Assembly (NCBI GenBank): GCA_902530635.1
Contig: CACABC010000004.1
Span: forward strand, 1-64,000
Direction of reading: 5' to 3'
DNA from: an uncultured Pelagibacteraceae bacterium
GTDB lineage: Bacteria; Pseudomonadota; Alphaproteobacteria; Pelagibacterales; Pelagibacteraceae
DNA: 64,000 nucleotides
The translations under genes and the position numbers were made by a program. The notes under the pieces are model-generated. The model saw nothing but the letters and a program-made list of their open reading frames with translations. It had not been told where the DNA came from and made no database searches. This document shows positions 27,564 through 37,332 of the stretch, piece by piece. Numbering within the stretch: the stretch's first letter is position 1; every line of letters starts with the position of its first letter.

Positions 27564-28217
27564 ATGATGTTTGAAAAAATATTTCCAAAGATACACCAAG
27601 AAGGGTATAAATTTTTAGTTATATCCTCAATAATCACATTGATTCTATTGTTTTCTACAGACCTTTTTGGGTACATTTTCATATTAATAAGTATTTGGGT
27701 TTATTATTTTTTTAGAGACCCCGAGAGAGTTGTAATAGATAATGAGGCTTATTTAGTAAGTCCAGCAGACGGCCGCATATCTGGAATTAAAGAAGTAAAT
27801 GGGCCAGTAGAACTCGGTTTAGATAGTAAAAAATTTACGAGAGTAAGTATTTTTATGAATATTTTTGATTGTCATGTTAATAGATCCCCAGCAAACGGTC
27901 AGATACAAGACATATTTTATAAACCTGGAAAATTTTTAAATGCCTCTCTCGATAAAGCAAGTGAAGAAAATGAAAGAAACTATTTTAATATTGCAGAAAA
28001 TAAAACAAACGAACCAATCGTTGTTGTTCAAATCGCAGGATTAGTTGCTAGGCGGATTGTTACCCAGGTAGAAAAAAAAGAAACACTGAAACAAGGACAA
28101 AGATTAGGGATGATTAGATTTGGTAGTAGAGTTGATGTATACTATACCCAAAGAAAAACAATGGTCAAAGTTGGACAAAATGTTATAGCGGGAGAAAGTA
28201 TAATTGCGAGTTTCTAA
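27564..28217 (+). CDS. psd: Phosphatidylserine decarboxylase proenzyme (short form)
   Basis: A 217-residue membrane-associated proenzyme that self-cleaves to form a pyruvoyl cofactor and makes phosphatidylethanolamine. Hydrophobic helices occupy residues 17-50, followed by F-F-R-D-P-E-R, then M-N-I-F-D-C-H-V-N-R, and the self-cleavage site Gly187-Ser188 in R-F-G-S-R-V-D. The length matches the short alphaproteobacterial/archaeal type. pssA follows with no intervening base, so substrate and product enzymes are in one operon. Confidence 0.96.
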   Translation: MMFEKIFPKIHQEGYKFLVISSIITLILLFSTDLFGYIFILISIWVYYFFRDPERVVIDNEAYLVSPADGRISGIKEVNGPVELGLDSKKFTRVSIFMNIFDCHVNRSPANGQIQDIFYKPGKFLNASLDKASEENERNYFNIAENKTNEPIVVVQIAGLVARRIVTQVEKKETLKQGQRLGMIRFGSRVDVYYTQRKTMVKVGQNVIAGESIIASF

Positions 28218-29009
28218 ATGGAAAAGAAAAATGAATTTAAGGTCGTCTCTGTAAATAAAAGTAGGTACATTCTTCCAAATGTATTAACGCTTATTGGAGT
28301 TTGTTTAGGGATAAGTTCTATTAAATTTGCAATGGATGGTAATTTTTCCTATGCAGTTTTATTTCTAGTAGTTGCTGCAATTCTGGACGCTTTAGACGGA
28401 AGGGTTGCAAGATTAATTAAAGGAACATCAGATTTTGGAAAAGAATTAGACTCATTAACAGATTTTGTTAGTTTTGGGATTGCACCAGCATTTATAATCT
28501 ATTTTTGGGAATTAAATAAATTTGGAAAAATTGGATGGTTAATAGTTCTTTTATTTTCAGTTTGCTGTGTACTTAGACTTGCTCGGTTTAATCTAACTAA
28601 ATTTGAAAAAAAAGATGAATGGAAAAATAATTTTTTTCAGGGAGTCCCTTCACCTGCTGGAGGTTGTTTGATACTTCTCCCTTTAATTTTTCAATTGTCA
28701 AGTTTTTCAAATTTTATTGATTTAACATCTATTACTCCATACTTCATGGTTCTAATATCATTTTTACTTATAAGTAAAATTCCTACTTTTTCATTTAAGA
28801 AAATAGCAATACGTAGGAATATGACAATTTTTTTATTATTAGGTGTAGGTTTATTTTTTGTTTCAATCGTTCAGTTTACTTTTGATACGCTGACAATTTG
28901 TATACTTACCTATTTATTTTTAATTCCAATTGGAATTTATAATTACAAATCAAAATCAAAAACTGCAAATAAAATTGATATAGAAGACGAACAACAAGAC
29001 ATATTGTAG
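28218..29009 (+). CDS. pssA: CDP-diacylglycerol--serine O-phosphatidyltransferase
   Basis: A 263-residue membrane enzyme that makes phosphatidylserine. The CDP-alcohol phosphatidyltransferase signature D-G-x2-A-R-x8-G-x3-D-x3-D is complete (D60-G61 to D82), within several transmembrane helices. It begins directly after the psd stop. The last 20 residues are charged and cytoplasmic. Confidence 0.96.
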   Translation: MEKKNEFKVVSVNKSRYILPNVLTLIGVCLGISSIKFAMDGNFSYAVLFLVVAAILDALDGRVARLIKGTSDFGKELDSLTDFVSFGIAPAFIIYFWELNKFGKIGWLIVLLFSVCCVLRLARFNLTKFEKKDEWKNNFFQGVPSPAGGCLILLPLIFQLSSFSNFIDLTSITPYFMVLISFLLISKIPTFSFKKIAIRRNMTIFLLLGVGLFFVSIVQFTFDTLTICILTYLFLIPIGIYNYKSKSKTANKIDIEDEQQDIL

Positions 29010-29018
29010 TTTTAATAT

Positions 29019-29606
29019 ATGGACAGTAAAAGTTATCAAGATCATTTCTTTAGGAAAGCAAAAAATGAAGGATATAGATCCCGATCGGCTTTTAAGTTAA
29101 TTGAATTAAATAATAAATTTAAATTTTTAAAGAATGGGATAAATATTTTAGATATAGGTTGTTTTCCTGGAGGGTGGTGCCAGGTTATAAAAAAAAAAAT
29201 AAAAGGTGGAAAAATTCTTGGGATTGATAAAAAATCGACAAAAGATATTGATGGAATTAAATTTATAACAGGCGACTTTTTAAACGATGGATCTAAGACT
29301 AATATAGATAAATACTTTAACTCGAGGATAGATGTAATTCTGTCAGATATGGCTTCAAATACTTCTGGTAATAAAAGTATAGACTGTATTAGAACAAATC
29401 AATTATGTATGGATATAATAGAATTTTCAAAAAAAAGACTTAATAATAAGGGAGTTGTTGTTTCAAAAGTTTTTATGGGAGAAGACTTTGAAGAAATAAA
29501 GAATGAGGCAAAAAAAAACTTTAAAAAAATTCATTTTTTTAAGCCTAATTCAAGTAGGCAAGAATCAAGAGAAACATATATACATTGTTATGAATTAAGT
29601 ACATAA
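29019..29606 (+). CDS. rlmE: 23S rRNA (uridine-2'-O)-methyltransferase
   Basis: A 195-residue FtsJ/RrmJ protein. The N-terminal R-S-R-S-A-F-K-L-I-E-L is diagnostic; the SAM site is L-D-I-G-C-F-P-G-G-W, and the K-D-K-E catalytic set can be read from K-L-I-E, L-S-D-M-A, V-V-S-K-V-F and R-E-T-Y. It methylates the U2552-equivalent of the ribosomal A loop. It is nine bases downstream of pssA. Confidence 0.95.
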   Translation: MDSKSYQDHFFRKAKNEGYRSRSAFKLIELNNKFKFLKNGINILDIGCFPGGWCQVIKKKIKGGKILGIDKKSTKDIDGIKFITGDFLNDGSKTNIDKYFNSRIDVILSDMASNTSGNKSIDCIRTNQLCMDIIEFSKKRLNNKGVVVSKVFMGEDFEEIKNEAKKNFKKIHFFKPNSSRQESRETYIHCYELST

Positions 29607-29621
29607 TAGAAATTATTATTT

Positions 29622-30050
29622 ATGACTAAAATTAAATATTTTCAAATAATTTTATTATATTCACTTTTTTTTGTAAACAACGGAATATCCCAAGAAAACT
29701 ATCTCACAGAGGGAAAAAAACTATTTAACAAGCAAAAATATTTAGAATCAAAATTTAAATTTGAACAAGATATTGTTTTTAATCCAAAAAGAGAGGAGTC
29801 ATATTTATTTCTTGCTAAAATATTCAGTAATGAACAAAACGATGAACTTGAAGAACAAAATTTAAATACTGTGATATTATTGAACCCTAAAAACGAAGAG
29901 GCATTATATCTTTTGGCTTTATTAAAAATAAAGAAATCCGATTATAAAGAGTCAGAAAAATTAATCAAAAATTTCAAGAAAATTTGTAGAACTTTATGTG
30001 AAAAAGAACCAGGTTTACAAACTAAATTAAAAAGTCTTCAACCAAAATAG
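29622..30050 (+). CDS. Exported TPR-repeat protein
   Basis: A 142-residue protein with an N-terminal signal peptide (about 1-22, ending N-G-I-S-Q-E). The rest reads as about two to three tetratricopeptide-like helical repeats (G-K-K-L-F-N-K-Q-K-Y; Y-L-F-L-A-K-I-F; A-L-Y-L-L-A-L-L). TPRs bind other proteins; no enzyme function is visible. It lies between rlmE and panB with short gaps and is probably part of the same transcript. Confidence 0.7.
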   Translation: MTKIKYFQIILLYSLFFVNNGISQENYLTEGKKLFNKQKYLESKFKFEQDIVFNPKREESYLFLAKIFSNEQNDELEEQNLNTVILLNPKNEEALYLLALLKIKKSDYKESEKLIKNFKKICRTLCEKEPGLQTKLKSLQPK

Positions 30051-30059
30051 ATAATTATC

Positions 30060-30839
30060 ATGAAATTATCCAAAAAGATAAAAAAAATTATAAAGTTAAA
30101 ATCAAAAAGAAAATTAGTTTGTTTGACAGCTTATTCAAAACCAATCGCAAAAATATTAGACAAATACTGTGATATTATTTTAGTAGGTGATTCAGTTGCG
30201 ACAGCTTTTTATGGCATGAAAAGTACAAAAGAAATAAAATTGGATACAATGATTGCTCATAATAAGAGTGTTAAAAAAGCCATTAGAAAAAGTACTTTAG
30301 TTTTTGATATGCCGTTTAATTCTTATAGAAATATAAAAGAAGCAAAAAAAAATATTAAAAAAATCTTTAAAAAAACTTCTTGCGATGCAGTAAAATTGGA
30401 GAGTAACGGAAAAAATTTTAATATATTAAAAAAATTAGTTCAATCTGGAATACCTGTAATGGGACATATAGGTTACACACCTCAATACAAAGGTAAATTT
30501 AAACCCCAAGGTATTAAAAATAATGAGCAAAAAAAATTAATAAATGAAGCGTTGAAAATTCAAAAGGCTGGGGCTTTCTCAATTGTTTTAGAGTGTATTA
30601 ATTCAGACACAGCAAAAAAAATAACTAATAGAATTAACATTCCAACCATAGGTATAGGTTCCTCAAATTCTTGCGATGGACAAATATTAGTTTTTGATGA
30701 TTTAATTGGTTTAAGTGGATTTTATCCAAAATTTGTAAAAAAATATATAAATTTGCAAAAAATTATTGAAAATGTTTTAAAAAAATTTAGAAGAGACGTA
30801 ATAAGTTCTAGGTTTCCTAGTAAACTACATACATACTAA
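30060..30839 (+). CDS. panB: 3-methyl-2-oxobutanoate hydroxymethyltransferase
   Basis: A 259-residue enzyme of pantothenate synthesis that transfers a hydroxymethyl group from methylene-THF to ketoisovalerate. The N-terminal L-T-A-Y-S-K-P and L-V-G-D-S-V metal-binding motif, the K-L-E-S segment, V-M-G-H-I-G-Y-T-P-Q and the C-terminal G-I-G-S-S-N-S-C-D-G-Q-I match the family. panC is not adjacent. It is followed three bases later by the YfgM-like gene. Confidence 0.95.
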   Translation: MKLSKKIKKIIKLKSKRKLVCLTAYSKPIAKILDKYCDIILVGDSVATAFYGMKSTKEIKLDTMIAHNKSVKKAIRKSTLVFDMPFNSYRNIKEAKKNIKKIFKKTSCDAVKLESNGKNFNILKKLVQSGIPVMGHIGYTPQYKGKFKPQGIKNNEQKKLINEALKIQKAGAFSIVLECINSDTAKKITNRINIPTIGIGSSNSCDGQILVFDDLIGLSGFYPKFVKKYINLQKIIENVLKKFRRDVISSRFPSKLHTY

Positions 30840-30842
30840 TTT

Positions 30843-31457
30843 ATGACAGATGAATTTCCAGAAAAAAAATTTTTAAGCTTTATAAAATCAAATTCAAAAA
30901 TATTTACATACACAATATCAATCTTTTTTATTATTTTGGCTATATCATTATGGCTGTCTTATGATTCTAAAAAGCAAAATAAAATAATTTCTGAGGATTT
31001 TATTAAAGCAAAAATTTTTTTAGATAAAGATAGCAAAGATAAGGCAACTTTGATTTTAAAAAATATTATTAAAAAAAAAGATACAATTTATTCAAGTTTA
31101 TCATTATTTTTACTTATTGATCAGAATTTAGTTGAAGATAAACAATTAATAATGGAATACTTTGATAATATTATTTCTGATGGTGATTATTCTGAAGAGG
31201 ATATAAATCTTTTAAAACTTAAAAAAGCAATTTATATTTCAGATATAGAATACGAACAGGAGATGCTCAAACTCCTTAACCCAATTATAAACTCAGACTC
31301 TGTGTGGAAAAACCAATCTCTTAAATTTTTAGGAGATTTTTATTACTCTATATCACAGTTAGAAAAAGCGAGGCAATATTATTCAACTTTATTAAAAGAG
31401 GAGACCAATAATTCATCAAGGACTGAAATTAATAGAAGGATAAAATCTATAAAATAA
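30843..31457 (+). CDS. YfgM-like membrane-anchored TPR protein
   Basis: A 204-residue protein with one N-terminal transmembrane helix (about 21-40) and a helical periplasmic part with TPR-like repeats ending in L-K-F-L-G-D-F-Y-Y-S and A-R-Q-Y-Y-S-T-L-L. This topology and its place immediately before bamB match YfgM, the SecYEG-associated periplasmic factor of gammaproteobacteria. Sequence similarity is only general, so the call leans on architecture and gene order. Confidence 0.72.
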   Translation: MTDEFPEKKFLSFIKSNSKIFTYTISIFFIILAISLWLSYDSKKQNKIISEDFIKAKIFLDKDSKDKATLILKNIIKKKDTIYSSLSLFLLIDQNLVEDKQLIMEYFDNIISDGDYSEEDINLLKLKKAIYISDIEYEQEMLKLLNPIINSDSVWKNQSLKFLGDFYYSISQLEKARQYYSTLLKEETNNSSRTEINRRIKSIK

Positions 31458-31459
31458 GA

Positions 31460-32809
31460 ATGTATAAAATTTATAGCAATTTTTTATTCTTAATATTATT
31501 AACTTTTTTGATTAATTGCTCTTTTGGCCCAGGTAAAAGAGTCTGGAATGACTTATCAAAAGATTTAGAGACTGTTAAAAATACGGAAAATACTAAATTA
31601 ATTTTTTCAACTTCTCAAAAATTTAATGAAGAAATAACAAGTAATAAAAAATTAGTTATAAGTTCGAAACCAATAAAAAATTTAAATTGGAATCAACAAA
31701 ATTTGTCAAATGGAAATCATATCCCTCATATAAGTTATCAAAATAAAATAAATCTTATTTTTCAAAGTAAAAAAATAGGAAAAAATTCTTTTGATATTAA
31801 AAATATTGATTTCCAACCAATTGTAGAAAATAATATTGCTTACCTTTATGATCCAAATGGAACTTTATTTAGTTATTCAATAGAAAATGAAAGATTAATT
31901 TGGAAATATAACTTTTATAAAAAAAGATATAAAAATTTACCAAAGGAAATAAATCTTTATCTAACATCGTCTAGTCTTATAGCTACTGACAATCTAGGTT
32001 TTGCCTATAGTCTTGACAAAAACACAGGCGCTATCGAATGGGCAAAAAGTTATGGTGTACCATTTAAATCTAATATTAAAGTGGATGAAAGTAATATATT
32101 TTTACTTAATCAAGATAATAAGTTTTATGTTATTAGTGAGAAAGATGGAAAGCAAAGGACAGACCTAGAAACAATTCCTTCTTTTCTTAAATCAAATATT
32201 AAATCAAATATTAGTTTAGACATTAAGCAAAAAAATGTTTTTTTCATTACTTCCGCTGCTGAGATTTACTCTGTCAATTATTTTAACAGAAATATAAATT
32301 GGCTATTAAACTTAACATTGGCAGGTACTGATAAGCAGATTGATTTGTTTTATTCATCCCCAATAGTTTATGCAGATAATCAAATTTTTCTTAGCACATC
32401 TTTCTCTTCATTTTTAATGGATTCAAGAGATGGATCTTTAATTTGGGAGTTTCCATTCTCAACCAAGATCGCACCAATAGTTTTAGAAAAATATATTTTT
32501 TTAGTTTCAAAAGAAGGCCTTTTAATATGTTTAGATCGTGAAAAAGGAAAAGTAATTTGGTCAAAAAATATATTCAAGACCTCAGAAAAGTTAAAATATA
32601 ATAAAACAGGACATTTGACTTCAATGTTTTTAGTTTCGAATAAATTATTTATAACAACTAAAAATGGTTATTTTTTGTTTTTTGATTATCAAAATGGAGA
32701 AATTATTAATTATTCAAAAGTGAGTAAAAGTTTTTTCTCTAAACCCACAATAATAAATGAAACTATTTTTATAATTGATAATAAAATGAGAATTTTAAAA
32801 TTTAATTAA
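31460..32809 (+). CDS. bamB: Outer membrane assembly lipoprotein BamB (PQQ-repeat)
   Basis: A 449-residue lipoprotein: signal with lipobox L-I-N-C (lipidated Cys20), then a beta-propeller of PQQ-like repeats seen as recurring G-x-L-x-W-x patterns (A-I-E-W-A-K-S-Y, S-L-I-W-E-F-P, G-K-V-I-W-S-K). BamB supports the BAM machine that inserts outer-membrane proteins. It follows the YfgM-like gene as in E. coli, but the usual next gene der is replaced by convergent purF one base away. Confidence 0.9.
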   Translation: MYKIYSNFLFLILLTFLINCSFGPGKRVWNDLSKDLETVKNTENTKLIFSTSQKFNEEITSNKKLVISSKPIKNLNWNQQNLSNGNHIPHISYQNKINLIFQSKKIGKNSFDIKNIDFQPIVENNIAYLYDPNGTLFSYSIENERLIWKYNFYKKRYKNLPKEINLYLTSSSLIATDNLGFAYSLDKNTGAIEWAKSYGVPFKSNIKVDESNIFLLNQDNKFYVISEKDGKQRTDLETIPSFLKSNIKSNISLDIKQKNVFFITSAAEIYSVNYFNRNINWLLNLTLAGTDKQIDLFYSSPIVYADNQIFLSTSFSSFLMDSRDGSLIWEFPFSTKIAPIVLEKYIFLVSKEGLLICLDREKGKVIWSKNIFKTSEKLKYNKTGHLTSMFLVSNKLFITTKNGYFLFFDYQNGEIINYSKVSKSFFSKPTIINETIFIIDNKMRILKFN

Positions 32810-32810
32810 T

Positions 32811-34295
32811 CTAACTACTTGATTTACCACTAAGCAAAGACAATTGTGCAACATTGTCATCTTTTTTCTGATCAATTAATTCAACAGGATACTCACCGGT
32901 GAAATAATGATCAGTTAGTTGAGGATATGTTTTATTTCTACTCTCACCACAGATAGCTTTATATAAACCATCTAAACTCAAAAATTTAAGTGAGTCTGCT
33001 TGAATATGTTTGCACATTTCATCTAAATTTTTATTAGCAGCTAACAATTCTTTTTTTGAAGGCATATCTATACCGTAGAAATCAGGAAATTTTATTGGTG
33101 GGGATGCTATCCTTACATGTACTTCTTTAGCACCACCATCATAAAGCATTTTAACTATTTTTGAACATGTTGTGCCTCTAACTATTGAGTCATCAATGAG
33201 TATTACTGATTTGTTCTTTATTGAAGATTTATTTGAGCTCAGTTTTAATTTCACTCCAAAACTTCTTATATTTTGTTGCGGTTCTATAAAAGTCCTTCCA
33301 ACATAGTGATTTCTAATTAAACCAAGTTCAAAACTTTTGTTTTTGAGTTGACTATACCCTATAGCTGCAGGCACGCCTGAGTCTGGTACGGGCACCACAA
33401 TATCTCCTAAATCATCAGATTCTTTTGCAAGCTCATATCCAAAGTTTTTTCTATATTCATAAGCACATTTTCCTTTTAAATAACTATCTGGTCTAGAAAA
33501 ATAAACATATTCAAAAACGCAAGGCCGATCCTTTTTTTTAGTGAAAGGCTTGATACTTTTTAGATTACCCTCTTCAATAACCACAACTTCTCCATTTTCT
33601 ATTTCACGGATAAATTTAGCTCCAATTATATCGAAAGCGCATGTTTCTGAAGCAATTACATATGAGTTTTTTAACTTACCTAAAACTAGTGGTCTGATTC
33701 CTAAAGGATCACGGGCACCGATTAATTTTTTGTTACTCATCATAACTAAAGCATATCCACCCTGAACTTGAAAAAGAGTATCTACAACTTTATCTATCAT
33801 TTTTGTTCTTTTTGATTTTGCAATCAGTTGAACAATAGTTTCGGTATCAGAAGTAGTTCTAAAAATTGCACCCTCTTTAACCAACAATTCTCTTAATTTT
33901 AAAGCATTAGTAAAATTTCCATTATGTGCCACGCTAATTCCTCCACCATAAATATCAGCAAAAAATGGTTGGATATTTCTAAGAGAGGTTTCACCAGTGG
34001 TTGAATAACGATTATGACCAATTGCTGAATTTCCTGGAAGTTTTTTTAAAATTTCTTTATTAGTAAAATTATCCCCAACTAGACCATGTTTTTTTTCTGA
34101 ATGGAAATTTTTTCCGTCAAAAGACACAATTCCACATCCTTCTTGTCCTCTATGCTGTAATGCATGGAGACCTAAAGCAGTTATAGTTGATGCGTCTGTA
34201 AAGCCTGCAATTCCAAAAACTCCACATTCTTCTCTAATTGTATTAGTTTTAAATTTTTTCAATTTCTTCTTTTGTTTTTTGAATGTCATTACCAC
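32811..34295 (-). CDS. purF: Amidophosphoribosyltransferase
   Basis: A 494-residue enzyme starting purine synthesis from PRPP and glutamine. The glutaminase nucleophile is Cys24 in R-E-E-C-G-V-F-G, which implies a removed propeptide. The PRPP loop V-I-L-I-D-D-S-I-V-R-G-T-T is complete. The GTG at 34295 has GAGG nine bases upstream; an ATG at 34289 is the alternative. Either start lies inside cvpA, so 40-47 bases are read in two frames. cvpA-purF order is widely conserved. Confidence 0.97.
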   Translation of the reverse strand: MVMTFKKQKKKLKKFKTNTIREECGVFGIAGFTDASTITALGLHALQHRGQEGCGIVSFDGKNFHSEKKHGLVGDNFTNKEILKKLPGNSAIGHNRYSTTGETSLRNIQPFFADIYGGGISVAHNGNFTNALKLRELLVKEGAIFRTTSDTETIVQLIAKSKRTKMIDKVVDTLFQVQGGYALVMMSNKKLIGARDPLGIRPLVLGKLKNSYVIASETCAFDIIGAKFIREIENGEVVVIEEGNLKSIKPFTKKKDRPCVFEYVYFSRPDSYLKGKCAYEYRKNFGYELAKESDDLGDIVVPVPDSGVPAAIGYSQLKNKSFELGLIRNHYVGRTFIEPQQNIRSFGVKLKLSSNKSSIKNKSVILIDDSIVRGTTCSKIVKMLYDGGAKEVHVRIASPPIKFPDFYGIDMPSKKELLAANKNLDEMCKHIQADSLKFLSLDGLYKAICGESRNKTYPQLTDHYFTGEYPVELIDQKKDDNVAQLSLLSGKSSS

Positions 34296-34797
34296 TTGGA
34301 AATTCCTCGATTAATAACTTACTTCCTTTTTCAACTATTGGAAAAGAAAATGATTTACTTAATGACATATCCCATTTTTCATAAGAATAAAACCAATTTA
34401 CCACAACAAAAATACATACTGCAAAAATATACCCCTTAAAAATACCAAAGAAAAAACCAAAAGTTTTATCCACAGAACCAACCCCAGTGTAGGCAAATAG
34501 TTTACCTAGAGACCTTCCAAGAAGAATCAATAAAAAAAGAGATATTATATAAACAAATATGCCCAATCCAATGCCCACAACATATTGATTATCTATATAG
34601 TTTGAAATATATGGCTCAAATTTTGGTACCAAGATTATTGTTATTATAAGTGCTAAAACCCACTTTAAAAAAGACATTAAGCTTAAAAAAAAACCTTTAG
34701 CGAAGCACTGGATGGCAAAGTAAATAATTAAAATAAAAAAAATGACATCAAATAAAACAATATTTTCTGTAACGAAAGAAATAAAGTTATCCAGCAT
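34249..34797 (-). CDS. cvpA: CvpA-family inner membrane protein
   Basis: A 182-residue protein with four predicted transmembrane helices in the first 125 residues and the family G-S-V-D-K-T-F-G-F-F-F-G turn before the last helix, then a charged C-terminal tail. In E. coli CvpA affects envelope stress survival and lies before purF, as here. It overlaps the RND gene start-to-end by 11 bases and purF by 47. Confidence 0.93.
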   Translation of the reverse strand: MLDNFISFVTENIVLFDVIFFILIIYFAIQCFAKGFFLSLMSFLKWVLALIITIILVPKFEPYISNYIDNQYVVGIGLGIFVYIISLFLLILLGRSLGKLFAYTGVGSVDKTFGFFFGIFKGYIFAVCIFVVVNWFYSYEKWDMSLSKSFSFPIVEKGSKLLIEEFPSGNDIQKTKEEIEKI

Positions 34798-37285
34798 TTT
34801 TAAAAGGTTTAAAGGTCAAAATTAATTTGGGCAATAAAGTAAGAACAGAAATCATAGCTAACAACATCGCTATACCAGTGAAAACTCCAAAATAAATGGT
34901 TGGAATAAAATTTGACAGAACCAATATTGAAAATCCAAATACAATTGTTATTGATGTATTTAGTATTGCGACACCCACTGTATCATGACACTTTTCGAGC
35001 GTTTTATTGTAATCGTTATTTTTTTTAAACTCTTCCTTAAATCTATAAATATAATGAATACTATTATCTACAGCTATACCGATGGTTATTGCCGCAATAG
35101 TAATTGTCATCATATCTAATGGAATTCCAAGTAAACCAATAATACCAAGAATTAAAAAAGCAGCCATAAAATTGGGTACAACCCCTATTAGTGATAATGT
35201 GATATTTCTAAAAAGAATTAAAAACATAAAAGTTATTCCAGCCATCACGACACCTAAAGTTAATATTTGAGACTTAAACAAGCTTTGTAAAAGATTATTA
35301 AATAATATAAGGACACCAGCTAATTTAAATTCATTAGAATTTAAGCCTATTTCATTTTCTAAATCATATTCAATTTTATTAATTAGCTCATTCCGTCTAA
35401 GATCCTCTTTGGAATCTAAAATTCTTAAACTTATCCTTGCTTCATTATTTTTTATTGAAATATAAGGATCGATTACCTCTTTTTTTATTGATTCTGGCAA
35501 CTTTGAATATAGTACGCCCATCTCGAGGCCTTCTAACTTTTTACCACCACTTAAATCTTCAGCAACTCTAACAATTGAAGCAAAAGATATGACTTTTCCC
35601 ACAGAGTCTATATTATTCAAATAATCGTGAACCTCAGTAATTCTGTCTATTTTATCTCTTGTAAACCAGTATTTGGAGTCATCTTCTTCATCTTCGCCCC
35701 AGTCATCATCTGTTTCATCATCAGGAGTCTTTTTTGGAAATTTTAAAATAACATTTAAAGGTGTTGTTCCACCAAGCTTTTTATCTATAAGCTTCATTCC
35801 TTTGTAAATTTCAGTTTCTTTATTAAAATAATTTATAAAACTATTCTCTACTTCAAGTTTTGTTATGCCATAAATACTTATAATTATAACCACAAAAGCA
35901 GATGTAAAAATAATTTTGGTATTTTTTTTTGCTACCTCACTCAAGAAGGATGTAATTCTTGATTTTTTCTGATCTCTATAATTTGTATTTTTTTTTGTTA
36001 AAACATTTAAAAGTGATGGCAACAATGTAAAGGTTACTAACATAGAAACAAGCAAACCAACTGTCATCATCCATCCGAAATCTATAATAGGTTTAATACC
36101 ACTAAATATTAATGACAAGAAAGCACATATAGTCGTGAGCACAGTATAAAGTATTGGCCAAAACATTTTTTTAGAGGTCCAATGAATTGCATCACTATTA
36201 GATATTTCGGGGTTCTCCTTTCTATATTGTAAATATCTGACACTCATATGAATATTCATAGCCATTGTTAAAATCAGCATAAGAGCGATAAAATTTGAGG
36301 AAATTACAGTTACTTTCCAACCAACCAAACCTAAGAAACCAATCATAATTAAAACTGAAAAAAAACAACTCATCAGCGGTATTAAAACCCAGAGTAAATT
36401 TCTAAAAACAAACCAAAGTGTAAAAACAATAAATAAAAATACTCCTCCTCCAAAAACAACTATATCGTTTTTTATAAAAGTCATCATATCATCCGCAATC
36501 ATTGGAATTCCTCCAAGATGGATTATAGGGTAGATATCTGAAGAGATTTTTTTAACTTTTCCAGGAGGCGGATGATCTTTAATAATTTTTCTTATTTCAT
36601 TTATGTTTTGGTGGTTTCTTTTATTGTATGATTTTCTATAATTATCATAATTTTTTAAAAAAGCTTTATAGCTATTTTTTTCATTAGAAGTTAGTTGTCC
36701 CTTCTCTTTTCTGTCTAGGTAACTATTTTTAGTTTTGATTAATTCTGCAAGTTTTTCGTCAGGTTTAATATAAACTAAAACTCCACTTGTTTGACCATCC
36801 TCACTAATTACAAAGTTTTTATATATTGGACTATTAATAATTTCATCAAAACCCCTGTCTAAATTCACGTCAGGACTAGATAGAGTTTTAAAATTTCTAA
36901 TTCTTTCTGATAAAGGGTCATCGTTATTTTTAAGCAAAGGTACATCTAAAACAGTTATTACACTATCAATCCAATCAAGATTTTCTAATGAGTTCTTTAA
37001 TAATCCAAGATTTTTTATAGTGTTTTCGGATTTAAAATTATAATTTTCATTTGGTGCGTGACTGTAAGTTAAGACTAAAAAATCTTTAGTACCATAGTTA
37101 TTATTTACTTCCCTAAGATATTTCAAATCTGGATCATTTTCTAAAAGCAAAGTATCGGAGGAAGCATCTAATTGAAAATTTTTTGCAAAATATCCAAAAA
37201 CAACTAATAAAAGAATAAGAGCAAACAAAGTAACTCTAGGTCTTTCAATTACTGAATTTTTATATAAATTAGAGAGGATCACCAT
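34787..37285 (-). CDS. RND/MMPL superfamily exporter
   Basis: An 832-residue protein with the duplicated RND plan: helix 1 (residues 17-35), a large periplasmic loop, a sterol-sensing-like five-helix block, helix 7 near 455, a second loop and a final five-helix block with D-M-M-T-I-T-I-A-A-I-T-I-G-I-A-V-D-N-S. The G-I-A-V-D-N-S acidic site is typical of MMPL/HpnN-like lipid exporters. An unusually acidic patch (D-D-D-W-G-E-D-E-E-D-D) sits in the second loop near residue 528. The cargo is probably a lipid (inference). It sits between dnaB and cvpA on the same strand. Confidence 0.88.
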   Translation of the reverse strand: MVILSNLYKNSVIERPRVTLFALILLLVVFGYFAKNFQLDASSDTLLLENDPDLKYLREVNNNYGTKDFLVLTYSHAPNENYNFKSENTIKNLGLLKNSLENLDWIDSVITVLDVPLLKNNDDPLSERIRNFKTLSSPDVNLDRGFDEIINSPIYKNFVISEDGQTSGVLVYIKPDEKLAELIKTKNSYLDRKEKGQLTSNEKNSYKAFLKNYDNYRKSYNKRNHQNINEIRKIIKDHPPPGKVKKISSDIYPIIHLGGIPMIADDMMTFIKNDIVVFGGGVFLFIVFTLWFVFRNLLWVLIPLMSCFFSVLIMIGFLGLVGWKVTVISSNFIALMLILTMAMNIHMSVRYLQYRKENPEISNSDAIHWTSKKMFWPILYTVLTTICAFLSLIFSGIKPIIDFGWMMTVGLLVSMLVTFTLLPSLLNVLTKKNTNYRDQKKSRITSFLSEVAKKNTKIIFTSAFVVIIISIYGITKLEVENSFINYFNKETEIYKGMKLIDKKLGGTTPLNVILKFPKKTPDDETDDDWGEDEEDDSKYWFTRDKIDRITEVHDYLNNIDSVGKVISFASIVRVAEDLSGGKKLEGLEMGVLYSKLPESIKKEVIDPYISIKNNEARISLRILDSKEDLRRNELINKIEYDLENEIGLNSNEFKLAGVLILFNNLLQSLFKSQILTLGVVMAGITFMFLILFRNITLSLIGVVPNFMAAFLILGIIGLLGIPLDMMTITIAAITIGIAVDNSIHYIYRFKEEFKKNNDYNKTLEKCHDTVGVAILNTSITIVFGFSILVLSNFIPTIYFGVFTGIAMLLAMISVLTLLPKLILTFKPFKNAG

Positions 37286-37332
37286 TAATAGATATAACTT
37301 AAAAAGACAGAATTTAAAATTATAAATTTTTT

